DNA of 64,000 bases from Bolinopsis microptera. Lineage: Eukaryota; Ctenophora; Tentaculata; Lobata; Bolinopsidae. The notes under the pieces were generated by a model. The model worked only from the letters and a program-made list of their open reading frames with translations. It had not been told where the DNA came from and did not search any database. The stretch spans positions 17,513,401 through 17,577,400 of the forward strand of contig NC_087082.1 of NCBI RefSeq assembly GCF_026151205.1, given 5' to 3'. Each line of letters opens with the position of its first letter. The stretch's first letter is position 1. The position numbers and the translations under genes were made by a program. Below, one piece after another: positions 24,871 to 64,000 of this stretch.

Positions 24871-25535
24871 AACAATAAGTAAAAGTAAAAGTTAAAAGTA
24901 AAAATAAAATGATATGATGTATAGTATTAATATAGCAGTAATCCTATCAGGACTGTTTAGCGAGGACTGCTCAGCCCTGTTTGTAAATCAGCCCGTGATT
25001 TCCTAGTTTCCTGTACCTATACCTTAATACCTCCTGCAGTTAATTACCTCATGCTGTTCTAACTGTTCTGTTCTTAACTATGAGAAAACTTTACTTTTAC
25101 TTCGCAATTATGTAAACACTGTACAGGGTGGGGCGACCGCTAATCTAATGTTAGTCTAATGTTAGTCGTCTACTGTCAGTTGTGGTAATGTACAATGTGT
25201 AGTGTGTAATGTAATGTACAATGTATAAAGAAGAACGCAGCTGTGTGGCGAGGTTTTAAGTTTAATCAAGGACTATATATAACGAAAAATTGAGCTAAGA
25301 TAAGATAAGATAAGCGATTTTATCGATGTTTTATTTTTCCAAAAAGAAGATGAGAATTAGTTGCTTAGATTTGGTAATTCTTTTGTTTCGTGCGAGATTG
25401 TGGCAAGCATAGAATTAAGTTCTGGGACCAAAAGTGGTATGTTGTTCAGAATAAAAGTTAGCTCATATCTCATGGTATGTTATTCAGAATAAATTTTAGC
25501 TCATATCTCATAGTACATGATAATATCTTGTTACA
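24871..25535. other. Inter-ORF spacer of the retrotransposon
   Basis: No coding signal is seen. It contains AAAAGTAAAAGTT-type simple repeats at about 24885-24910, a doubled TAATGTTAGTCTAATGTTAG segment near 25145, and a (GATAA)n run at about 25293-25315. The run could be the 3' tail of another small element inserted here on the plus strand. Confidence 0.35.
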
Positions 25536-25539
25536 ACAC

Positions 25540-27060
25540 TCATTTGCAGTAAAACTCGTCAACTATACTAATAAATTGACGGCGTAGTGGCAATGGTCCT
25601 TGTCTAAAGCCGAGTGCTAGCAGTATGCAGTGTACCCAGCAGTCAGTCATTGCTGATTTCCCCGCGTGGTTCAGGTGTAAGCCGTCACGTGACAGGTGAG
25701 GAAGTCCGAAACATATGTTCTCAAAGAGTTTGAAATTTGGGGTTCTGAGTGACAGTTTGAGAAGTAATTCATTGAGATAGTTAATGCGTCTGTTCATGTT
25801 GTTGTAAGGATCAGCGGACATGGAGAGGTTTGTGATGCAGTCAAAGAGGAATTGTGTTTTGTATTTTTGCACGAAATGTTTCAGGTGGTTGTGCAGTGTA
25901 TCGGTTAGCTGCGGAGACTTTCATCATGTCATTTATGCCTGCTGATATCAAAACCACGTCAGCCTGTTCGATGGATTTGCTGTGCTCATGGAGATCACGC
26001 AAAAAGAAGAGGTTCTCTCTAAATGCGATAACAGGCTCACGGAATAAGGAACAGTCAAAGGACGCCATTCTTAGAGTCTGATAGTATGAGGACCTTTTTA
26101 GGTCGGCTCGCAGTGCTGGCAGGGTTGCGTGGCGGCCTGGTTGATCTAGCAGAGTGATCTAGAAGAACTCGACATGTGATCGTGATTCTAGGCCCAGTAA
26201 ATCAGATTCTTGAATGGGTGGAACGCTGTGATCAAACATGTCTTGGCTGGCACGTGACATAGCATACAGAGAGCCGTGGTGTGGTGTAAGTTCTCCCTTG
26301 CCATAACCGAAGGCTAGTTTCCTCCGAAAGGTAATTGGGCGGGGATGCCCCCAGAGAGATGGTCATAATGAGGCTTTCAGGGTCTATTGAGTCTTCGTTA
26401 TCACTGTGTGGGGGAATACTGGACGTATGGTTTGTCGTATTTAGTGACCATAAAACTGTTGTAGTGATGAGTTTGGGTCGGGGGCAAGTGTATTAAAGTG
26501 TTCAACAATTTGTTTGAGATACGGATTCGTGCTGATGTCCCGTGGACTGTGTGACCCCCCTGCGTACTTTGTAGGGTACGTCCCCATAGTAGGCCACTTT
26601 CCTATACGGAATGTGCGGTCATTATCCGTGTCGGCGTCTAACAGGTCAGGTGTGAAGCTTTCAAACGGTGTACGGGGAAAGTCAAATAGGCAAGGCCAAG
26701 GAAAGTACCTGTGTTCTCCTCGTTACCCGTATCAGTGTGTGTTGTCTGCTGGACTTCAGTTATCAGTGTAGTCGCGTGCTGGATGCTTTTCTTAGCTGTT
26801 TCCATCTGTTGCAGCAGCTTCTTGTTCGTGCCTCGTAAAAATTGATATTAGTTCACTAGTGTTGCGAGTCAAGTCCTTGTTGTAAAACTCAACCTCAGGT
26901 GCAATACACTTTTCTAATGCGTTTGGAGTTTCCTCTCTGTATTTCGTTCATTCAGAGCTTTCTCGTCAAGAACTAGAGCTAGTTCATTGCGCATTTGTGC
27001 AACTGAGAGGTGGCGGTCGCGAATTAACTCAAGGCATAGCCCCAGTGTAAAGGGTTTAAA
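25540..27060 (-). pseudogene. CR1/L2-like retrotransposon ORF1, coiled coil plus SGNH-esterase-like domain
   Basis: Several minus-strand open segments line up. A helical charged N-terminal part (LELIRDRHLSVAQMRNELA, near 27050-26920) is followed by QQMETAKKSIQHATTLITEV (26800). Next come FDFPRTPFESFTPDLLDADT and RFREPVIAFRENLFF-like sequence, then ADVVLISAGINDMMKVSA (SGNH block with GxND). The end is HLSRDGLHLNHAGKSAMTDC, the DGxHxN catalytic block. ORF1 proteins with a C-terminal esterase are characteristic of many CR1-clade elements. Stops and frameshifts at about 25860, 26160 and 26440 break it. It lies directly upstream of ORF2 on the same strand. Confidence 0.75.
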
Positions 27061-27305
27061 GGGTTTTGGGGTTTGATTTTCCCTCAAAAATTCGCGTGGA
27101 AAATTTAACTTGCGTACTTTTCGAAGTTTTCTATACCCCTTTGATCTGGTACGGGGGGCCCCGCACCTACACCCGGGGAGTCGTTTATTTTCCGCCCAAA
27201 AGTTCTCCCAAAAAGGTCCGAAGTTGATTCCGTTTGGGCCCAGGGTTTTATTTAATTGGGAAATAAAAAGCATCCCCACGATTCATTTTCCTCCAAAATT
27301 TAAAA
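27055..27305. other. Stretch with abnormal homopolymer doubling, probable low-quality assembly
   Basis: An abrupt change to many runs of 3-5 identical bases (GGGTTTAAAGGGTTTTGGGG, CCCGCCCAAAAG and similar), unlike both flanks. It falls within ORF1 of the retrotransposon. It looks like error-rich gap-filled sequence rather than biology. The stretch at 47879-48060 has a similar texture. Confidence 0.5.
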
Positions 27306-27309
27306 ACGA

Positions 27310-29240
27310 ACAAATATGATAAACAATAAGTGTATGATAAGACAATAATTAAGGGTACAGGATGTTCAGCTCGACAAAATGTCGGTAGTAATATTTCTAA
27401 GGCCCTAAAATGACTCCTCCAGATCCAGTCTTAACCTTCAATTAGACATAACTCACTAGCTGAAGTAGCTCTGATACGTCGGATTAGAACCAGCTCGCCC
27501 TTTTTTAGATTCAAGCAAATCGAGGAATTTCAAAAGGTACAGGATGTTCACTAGTCGTGAAAATATAACAATGAAAGTATAATGATTGTCTAATGCTTTG
27601 GAACGAACATGATCTATAGTTGGCACTATGCCGCCAGAGTGCCGCCAGAGTGCCGCCAGAGTGCCGCCAGAGTGCCGTCAGAGTGTCACGAGAGTGCCGC
27701 GACAGTGCCATCGGGATCCTGATGTATGACCCTTTTATTATCTAATTGCTGCTTTCCCGGCAGTATATTTTCATTGTCTTCTGCAAAACAAATTAAACTA
27801 GCTCATAAAATATGCTGTAACAAAAATTCTGAAAACATAACAGCTGAATTAATATGATACATCCTGTAGTAATAGTATGTAAAGATGACGACAACTCATT
27901 TTTGAGCGAATTCTTATCTAGCAACTTAAAAGAAATAAAATGTGTCCATGGCTCTGTAGAACGACTTGATTGGTTTTCTGTCAAATTGAGGTCGAGGAAA
28001 TGAGAAGTTCTACAAATCACCGCCATAATATTAATCAATTAATTAACTAATTATGAATTCTGCTTATTAAAAGAAAATCGTAGAGATCATGCATTAAGTT
28101 TCTCAGATATACTGACTGAATATGGTATCATTACGGAAGCCATCTTCTCATTAGTTACTGAAGTCTGGTAAAATAAATATCAATAACAAATGTTTTCACA
28201 AGTATAAACATTGAACATATCGATGATCCCAAATAAATTCCTGTCGCCCTAATATTACTCAAGTAGTTACATAAATAACACTAATTCTATATAACCGCCG
28301 CGAATTAAGCAGGCCGCTATATAAGCCCGAAATTGCAATCGAATTACATTCAAAGCTTAAAATTTAGAGGCCATCTTTTCGCGACTGTGCTAAAGGGGAA
28401 GCCTAGCTTGTGACGTGATCTCTCGAAACTAAACAAATTCTTGTAAACGGTTCGTATCAGCTTTAAGGTTAAAGGTAACTTAAGCATCAGAATATTAATT
28501 GAAACATTTACTTTAACTTAAAAAGACTTGGTTTATACGATAAATTTTCAATAAAATTATTGTTAAAATACCCACAACAGTCCAGTAGTTTTGAATGGAT
28601 CAGAGAAACTCTCTGGGGACCTTCAGTGGTGGAGAAGTAGTCGGGAGCAAATAATTTTAGAGCGAGATTATCTATTTATCATTTGATGCACACGAGAACT
28701 ATCTACAATAATTCTAACCGTGAATAAAACCACTGAATAACTAATCACTTGTCTATTCGATTTATATTTCGAGATAGAGTTTGACATGGTCTCCCTCTCA
28801 AAGTCATGTCCCAGCAAAGGTAAAGGATGCAGTATGCACCTAATCAAAATCTAGGCTAAAAACCGATATGCACCTAATCAAAATCTAGGCTAAAAACTGG
28901 TATGCAAAAAAATTGCTTTTTAACAGTCCCGGTTAACATTTTCAGATGACATATTTGTCACATTTAAAAGATTTTGTCATGTAATTAGACAGGTGATAAC
29001 TATACGTGACAAGTAAACTCCCACCTAAATCCTCCTCCTCCACCCCTGAAGTAGAATCTACTCGATTGATGAGATTAACTGAACGAAATGCTTTAACATC
29101 CTAATTATAGTCCTAAAGTAAGATGAGGAAGTGAGTAAGGTTCATCTCGCAGGGAGAGAGGTAAATACACTTTGTAGAGCTGACATCACACGTTCACTGG
29201 TTCAACGTTTTTCTGAACCGCTCGTTTGTAGCTCATCCTG
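27310..29240. other. Intergenic region with a 12-bp minisatellite
   Basis: No exon is recognised. A short (GCCGCCAGAGTG)n array lies at about 27629-27710, with five good and two degenerate units. A doubled 31-bp segment with CACCTAATCAAAATCTAGGC lies at about 28836-28895. Confidence 0.5.
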
Positions 29241-30070
29241 AGGGAGAGGGAGGGTTATCAAGATGTTGTAGTTGGGGGGGCGGGTGTAGTTGTATCAAGG
29301 CTGTATATTGGGGGGGAGGGTTATCAAGATGTTGTAGTGGGGGGAGGGGATTATCAAGATGTTGTAGTGGGGGGGGGGAGGGTTATCAAGATGTTAGTAG
29401 TGGGGGGAGGGTTATCAAGGGATTTTTGGGTAGTGGGGGGGAGGGTTATCAAGATGTTGTAGTGGGGGGGGGGAGGGTTATCAAGATGTTGTAGTGGGGG
29501 GGGGAGGGTTATCAAGATGTTGTAGTGGGGGGGGGAGGGTTATCAAGATGTTGTAGTGGGGGGGGGGAGGGTTATCAAGATGTTGTAGTGGGGGGGGGGG
29601 AGGGTTATAAAGATGTTGTAGTGGGGGGGGGGAGGGTTATCAAGATGTTGTAGTGGGGGGGGGGAGGGTTATCAAGATGTTGTAGTGGGGGGGGGGGGAG
29701 GGTTATCAAGATGTTGTAGTGGGGGGGAGGGTTATCAAGATGTTGTAGTGGGGGGGGGGGAGGGTTATCAAGATGTTGTAGTGGGGGGGGAGGGTTATCA
29801 AGATGTTGTAGTGGGGGGGGGAGGGTTATCAAGATGTTGTAGTGGGGGGGGAGGGTTATCAAGATGTTGTAGTGGGGGGGAGGGTTATCAAGATGTTGTA
29901 GTGGGGGGGGAGGGTTATCAAGATGTTGTAGTGGGGGGGGGGAGGGTTATCAAGATGTTGTAGTGGGGGGGGGGGGGGTTATCAAGATGTTGTAGTGGGG
30001 GGGGGGGGGTTATCAAGATGTTGTAGTGGGGGGGGGGTTATCAAGATGTTGTAGTGGGGGGGGGGAGGGT
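29241..30070 (+). repeat. G-rich ~30-bp minisatellite
   Basis: About 27 units of GTTGTAGTG(G)nAGGGTTATCAAGAT. The G-run varies from 4 to 12 and the rest is well conserved. The left end is more degenerate, with insertions at about 29300 and 29410. The plus strand carries repeated long G tracts. It lies just downstream of the EFA6-like gene stop codon at 30360. Open frames across it are repeat artefacts. Confidence 0.95.
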
Positions 30071-30359
30071 TATAAAGTAGCTATGATGAACTCCAGCCCC
30101 AAATAGCTATTAATCTCTAGCTATTAATCTATTAATAGGGAGTAGTAAACACGTTCAGTAAATCTTACAGCCTCCAAAGTCGAAGATTTCTTGAATTGTT
30201 AGAGTCAGAGTTGATTCAGGTATGTTTAAACCCTTAGCTTATTAGAACTGGATGTAGTCAGACCAAAGCAGTCCGCCTAAAACTCAGTACTAGAGAAAGC
30301 ACTGAACTTAAAAGATAAGAAAATAATGTCACTCCTAGGGTAGTTCATACTACTACAGA

Positions 30360-59993
<29,634 letters not shown>

Positions 59994-59999
59994 CTGTCC

Positions 60000-60920
60000 T
60001 TGGGGAATTGTGTTGAGTTAGTGGGGCTGACATAATGACAAGTTTTCCTTGAATACCTGGAGTCTGGGATATGTTATTGTAGTTTATATAATACAATATT
60101 AGTTAACACCTTGTTTTTATATAATACATTATTAGTTAACACCTTGTTTTTAGTCGGGGTGTGATCCAGGGTGAGTGTCGACAAGTTGCGGGGTTTACTG
60201 TGAGGTTGATGGGTGGAGGTATGAGTGGTGGGTTGGTGTTTATTGTGTTTCATGATTTATTGTTTACTTATGCTGTGAGTAATGATCGTTTGAAGATCAT
60301 GAAGAGTGTACAATCTGATGTTTTTGTCATGTAACATACATACATACATACTAATTTAATTAATCAGCATTGAACACTGATCATGATTATATTGTATAAT
60401 ATTCATGAATACAGAAAATGCAGTAAAACAGTATTTTATATTTGACATGCTCTAAATTCTACTTAATCATGATAATGAATCAATTTCAAATAATTCTACG
60501 ATTAAATCGTTATTAAATAATATGTCAATATTAAATCAGTGATATGTTACAGATTCTGGTACAATAGTACGGTTGATATAAAGAGGGTTTTTGTCATGTG
60601 ATTTAGAAAAAATGTAATTTAAGATCAACATGCTCAACTTGTCACTAAACGGATCATTCTCGGAAAATGATGATCTTTGAATTTAGTTAGGCAACTTTTA
60701 TCGATTGGCACTACTTCCGTAGCAAAAAAGTGTCCAGCTTAAAAAACATGTCAAAAACAGCATTATATCGCAAATGCGCAAATCTATTTTCCTAACCCAA
60801 GAGTAGACAGGGCAAACTGGAGCGAAAGCATGAACAAAAACATTTCAAAGTATAAACAATGTGTTGATTCGCAACCTGAGCAAGAATTGCCAATGGTAGA
60901 TCTTGTATGCAAGCACAAGG
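60000..60920. other. Region upstream of the first identified EFA6 exon
   Basis: A 35-bp segment ending TTAGTTAACACCTTGTTTTT is doubled near 60080-60150, and a short (ACAT)n lies at 60337-60350. The EFA6 start exon could lie here or beyond, but I cannot point to it. Confidence 0.4.
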
Positions 60921-60925
60921 GGGGT

Positions 60926-61250
60926 ATCCAATGGTGAAAAATGGTGAATGATTTTTATGGTGAATCGGGTTTCCAAATTGTAAAATTTCACCATTTTTCG
61001 CCATTTTTCACCATTTTTGTCGATGAATATAATTGCCTTCTAGTTTTAGTTTTGACCTGGTGATATCACTCCCAAAAAAATTGTTGTTTATTAACTCAGA
61101 TTTTGAGGATATAAAGAAACAATTAAACATGTGTTTCATTAAATTTAAAGTAAGTCTAGGTTTTACAATTCGAAAACTCGAAACTCGATTCACCAAAACT
61201 ATCAATCACCATTTTTCATCAAAACTAGTGAACACTGAATATGGTGAGAA
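60926..61250 (+). repeat. Dispersed AT-rich repeat, copy 1 (CACCATTTTT-type)
   Basis: It starts GGTATCCAATGGTGAAAAAT and contains the inverted pair AAAATGGTGAA / TTCACCATTTTT. It continues with CCTTCTAGTTTTAGTTTTGA and AAACAATTAAACATGTGTTT. A second full copy in the same direction is at 63298-63570, and a partial copy of the first 90 bp at 61470-61560. Confidence 0.85.
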
Positions 61251-61469
61251 AGGTACATTGAAAATGGTAGGGCCCCCCATGGTAACTTAAAGTGAAAATG
61301 GTGCAGTGAGAAAGATACATTGATATTGGTAATTTTTGGTGAAAATGGCGAGTAAGGTACATCAAAATTGGTTACTTTAGTGAACATGGCGAGTAAGGTT
61401 CATCAAAACTGAGCTCTTGGACCTTGGTACACATTTAATATTCCAATTTGATACTTTGAAAATAAAAAA

Positions 61470-61560
61470 CTAAAATGGTGAAAAATTGTGAAAAATGGTG
61501 AATGATTTTTATGGTGAATAGGGTTTCCAAATTGTAAAATTTCACCATTTTTCACCATTG
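61470..61560 (+). repeat. Dispersed AT-rich repeat, partial copy 2
   Basis: Carries AATGATTTTTATGGTGAATA and AAATTTCACCATTTTTCACC, nearly identical to the starts of the copies at 60926 and 63298. Confidence 0.85.
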
Positions 61561-61561
61561 A

Positions 61562-62006
61562 ATTCCCCCCACCCGCCAATATTTGTGTGTATGACGAACA
61601 ACAAATTAAACAAACAGATACAATAACGAATTCTATGTAAAAGATACTTTGATCACGATGGAAGATTTACCTGACAGACACAATAAGGGGTTGTTCACAT
61701 ATTACGTATTCAGCCGAGGGAAGGGGGGGGGGGGGGGGTTTCCAAATCATTATGCTCTAGTGTAATTTTGACACAATAGCTATTTATAAAACTGATTACA
61801 GGGGGATTTCAAACAGATACAACCACGACGATGCTCCATTACTTAATGTCAATAAAGGCACCAAATCATAATGTCTCGCCATCTTATCAAGAACTGAACA
61901 ACATCTTGCAGGACTGCCCATTTAGTTTCTCACCATAGTGGATTCTGATATTTCTTGTAGGATCACTCATTTTTCTTGCAGCATAGGAGCTCTGTGAACA
62001 TTTGAA
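61562..62006. other. 3' flank of the zinc-finger gene
   Basis: A poly-G run lies at about 61723-61738. No other gene is recognised. It probably includes the 3' UTR of the minus-strand gene. Confidence 0.5.
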
Positions 62007-63167
62007 TCAATTCTCCCCAGAGTGAGTTTTCATATGTTCAGTAAGATGACCTGCTTGTCTTGCAGCAAATGAACACTCAGAACACTTGAAGGGTTTCTCG
62101 CCTGAGTGAGTTCTCATATGTACAGTTAGATGACCTGATTGTTTTGTAGCATATGAACACTCAGAACACTTGAAGGGTTTCTCGCCTGAGTGAGTTCTCA
62201 TATGTACAGTAAGATTACCTGCTCGTATTGTAGCATATGAACACTCAGAACATTTGAAGAGAAAGCCTGAGTGAGTTCTCATATGTACAGTAAGATGACC
62301 TGCTTGTTTTGTAGCAAATGAACACTCAGAACACTTGAAGGGTTTCTCGCCTGAGTGAGTTCTCATATGTTGAGTAAGATTACCTGCTTGTTTTGTAGCA
62401 AATGAACACTCAGAACACTTGAAGGGTTTCTCACCTGAGTGACTTCTCATATGTTCAGTAAGATGACCTGTTTGTTTTGTAGCAAATGAACACTCAGAAC
62501 ACTTGAAGGGTTTCTCGCCTGAGTGAGTTCTCATATGTACAGTAAGATGACCTGCTCGTCTTGTAGCATATGAACACTCAGAACATTTGAAGGGTTTCTC
62601 GCCTGAGTGAGTTCTCATATGTACAGTTAGATGACCTGCTTGTTTTGTAGCATATGAACACTCAGAACACTTGAAGGGTTTCTCGCCTGAGTGAGTTCTC
62701 ATATGTACAGAAAGATTACTTGCGTGTCTTGCAGCAAATGAACACTCTGAACATTTGAAGGGTTTCTCTTCAGAGTGAGTTCTCATATGCACAGGCGGAC
62801 TCTCACTAGGAGACAGAACTAATGTCCTCTGACGATCTGTTCCAATCAAGTTATCTGAAGTATCAAAGTAGTCAGGTACTTCTGAGCTGCTATGATCATG
62901 GTGCTGTTTTAAATGTTCTATTAACTGAGTGTCTGAATAAACATGTTCAGCACAAACTGGACAGATAAAAATAGATGGTTTATCTGATTCAGATATAAGT
63001 TCTTCTTTTATTGTACAATTTGATATTGTTTTATGTTCTTTGATGTGCTCAACAAAGTAGTCTTCTGAAAAGTAATGTGCTCCACACATTGGGCAGAGGA
63101 AACCGTTTGACTTTTCTGGGTTCTCCATTTGCTCTGATTTGATCTCTTGCTTACAGTCTTTAGACAT
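62007..63167 (-). CDS. C2H2 zinc-finger protein, nine tandem near-identical fingers
   Basis: 386 residues. Two diverged N-terminal fingers (CPMCGAHYFSEDYFVEHIKE at about 25, CPVCAEHVYSDTQLIEH at about 69) are followed by a finger remnant (PPVHMRTHSEEKPF). Nine canonical fingers of the form FKCSECS(F/Y)AT.QAGHLTVH come next, joined by RTHSGEKP linkers. Helix positions -1/3/6 are mostly Q/H/V or Q/N/V, so the fingers are nearly the same. One linker, before finger 7, is HSGFLFKC instead of HSGEKPFKC and is a residue short. MSKDCKQEIKSEQ contains a sumoylation-like IKSE. There is no KRAB, BTB or SET domain. The coding region is one exon; a possible acceptor (ATACCTCAG) lies just before the ATG, so the 5' UTR may be spliced. 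It is probably a sequence-specific DNA-binding protein of the nucleus; the target is unknown. Confidence 0.93.
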   Translation of the reverse strand: MSKDCKQEIKSEQMENPEKSNGFLCPMCGAHYFSEDYFVEHIKEHKTISNCTIKEELISESDKPSIFICPVCAEHVYSDTQLIEHLKQHHDHSSSEVPDYFDTSDNLIGTDRQRTLVLSPSESPPVHMRTHSEEKPFKCSECSFAARHASNLSVHMRTHSGEKPFKCSECSYATKQAGHLTVHMRTHSGEKPFKCSECSYATRRAGHLTVHMRTHSGEKPFKCSECSFATKQTGHLTEHMRSHSGEKPFKCSECSFATKQAGNLTQHMRTHSGEKPFKCSECSFATKQAGHLTVHMRTHSGFLFKCSECSYATIRAGNLTVHMRTHSGEKPFKCSECSYATKQSGHLTVHMRTHSGEKPFKCSECSFAARQAGHLTEHMKTHSGEN

Positions 63168-63297
63168 TCTGAGGTATTGAAATATAAGAGATATCTAAAG
63201 TACATTTATTTTAAATTCGATTGTGAAGGAATTTGGCATTGATAACGTGCCTTGCCTTATCCAATGAAAATCACAAATATTTGCCCAGTTAAACCGG

Positions 63298-63570
63298 GGG
63301 TATCCAATGGTGAAAAATTGTGTAAAATGGTGAATGATTTTTATGGTGAATCAGGTTTCCAGATCGTAAAATTTCACCATTTTTCGCCATTTTTCGATGA
63401 GTATATTTGCCTTCTAGTTTTAGTTTTGACCTGGTGTTATCACTCTAAAACAATATTTCGTTAGATTTTGAGGATATAAAGAAACAATTAAACATGTGTT
63501 TCATTATAATATTTAAAGTACGTCTAGATTTTACAATCCGGAAAGTATCAATCACGATTTTTCATCAAAA
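63298..63570 (+). repeat. Dispersed AT-rich repeat, copy 3
   Basis: About 270 bp, largely identical to 60926-61210 with small deletions. It lies upstream of the zinc-finger gene, so the gene is bracketed by copies in the same orientation. Confidence 0.85.
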
Positions 63571-63582
63571 CTAGTGAACATG

Positions 63583-63675
63583 GATACAAGGATACAAGGA
63601 TACAAGGATACAAGGATACAAGGATACAAGGATACAAGGATACAAGGATACAAGGATACAAGGATACAAGGATAC
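63583..63675 (-). repeat. (TTGTATCC)n 8-bp tail of a non-LTR retrotransposon
   Basis: About eleven units of GGATACAA on the plus strand. On the minus strand the tail follows an AATAAAGTAATTATCA-like 3' end, which is the form of a non-LTR 3' terminus. Confidence 0.85.
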
Positions 63676-64000
63676 AAAAGTGATAATTACTTTATTGAGT
63701 ACACAATAGTTTTAATTCTGAAATAATTCTAATTATTTACAAATGTGTAGGGATAATTTAGAAATGTTATATATAATGCTAGTTAGAAAAAATAAATAAA
63801 TCGAGTTTGTATGGTTCAATTTTATTTTAAGGTCCTATAGCATTATGCACTTGCCAGTATTTGAGTGGAAATCTGGGCTCTTATAACAGGCTGTATATTG
63901 TTCGTTCACAGAGAGAATTGAATGGATTGCTCTTGCTGTGGCAGTGAGTGTGGTAGGATCTAGAGTTTTGTTGGAGAGCAAACCGGCTAGGTCAGTAATG
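63676..64000 (-). mobile_element. 3' end of a non-LTR retrotransposon, continues beyond the window
   Basis: Minus-strand sequence upstream of the tail. An open frame from the window edge gives ITDLAGLLSNKTLDPTTLTA and ends GKCIML, stop, at about 63837-63839, followed by a 3' UTR with AATAAA. I do not recognise the peptide. It may be the ORF2 end or simply a chance frame. Confidence 0.5.

Noticed and set aside
29605-29963. Pro/Gly-rich open frames in the G-rich minisatellite
   Set aside because: Artefact of a ~30-bp unit with no stop codon.

Overview
The window is a piece of a nuclear genome from an animal: AT-rich, with spliced genes, C2H2 zinc fingers, a class A GPCR, non-LTR retrotransposons, a tRNA-derived SINE and many tandem repeats. 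A Sec7/PH gene that also carries a PDZ domain, a PHD-EN-RT retrotransposon and an animal-type lipoxygenase suggest an early-branching metazoan. A cnidarian, perhaps hydrozoan, is my best guess, but this is inference and no species is claimed.

Left third (1-30 kb), mobile elements. A 5'-truncated reverse transcriptase fragment lies at 0.76-1.95 kb (minus). A CR1/L2-like retrotransposon on the minus strand runs from about 27.1 kb down to 5.6 kb: ORF1 with an SGNH-esterase-like end, then a PHD-like zinc finger, endonuclease, reverse transcriptase and a 3' pentamer tail. It is split by a 15,511-bp insertion (7119-22629) that is an almost complete palindrome: arms of about 7.6-7.9 kb around a loop of about 58 bp. 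The insertion is flanked by a perfect 5-bp duplication (GTCTT). Removing it and one GTCTT restores the reverse transcriptase reading frame. Both arms carry the same decayed RT fragments.

Right half (30.3-60 kb), one very large gene. I reconstruct 18 minus-strand exons of an EFA6/PSD-family Arf6 exchange factor: PDZ (58.3-60.0 kb), proline-rich linker (53.0-58.1 kb), Sec7 (50.1-52.7 kb), PH (47.3-47.9 kb), and a conserved helical C-terminus split between 47.0-47.1 kb and 30.4-31.0 kb. Splice phases agree at the junctions I could check. The ~16-kb intron between the last two groups hosts a GPCR exon (minus) and a full-length intronless lipoxygenase (plus) interrupted by one -1 frameshift at A AAA AAG. 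Another intron hosts a separate two-exon gene for a probable nuclear protein.

The most unusual feature of this gene is that its tandem repeats sit on splice junctions. A 52-bp x ~57 array and a 46-bp x ~32 array each repeat an exon end plus its 5' splice site. A 71-bp x 3 array repeats a 3' splice site plus exon start, a 41-bp doublet lies at another donor, and a 15-bp array abuts an acceptor.

Right end (60-64 kb): an intronless C2H2 zinc-finger gene with nine nearly identical fingers, bracketed by copies of a dispersed AT-rich repeat, then the 3' end of another non-LTR retrotransposon with an 8-bp repeat tail. At least two short TIR elements with target duplications (599 bp and 1,114 bp) lie in the introns.
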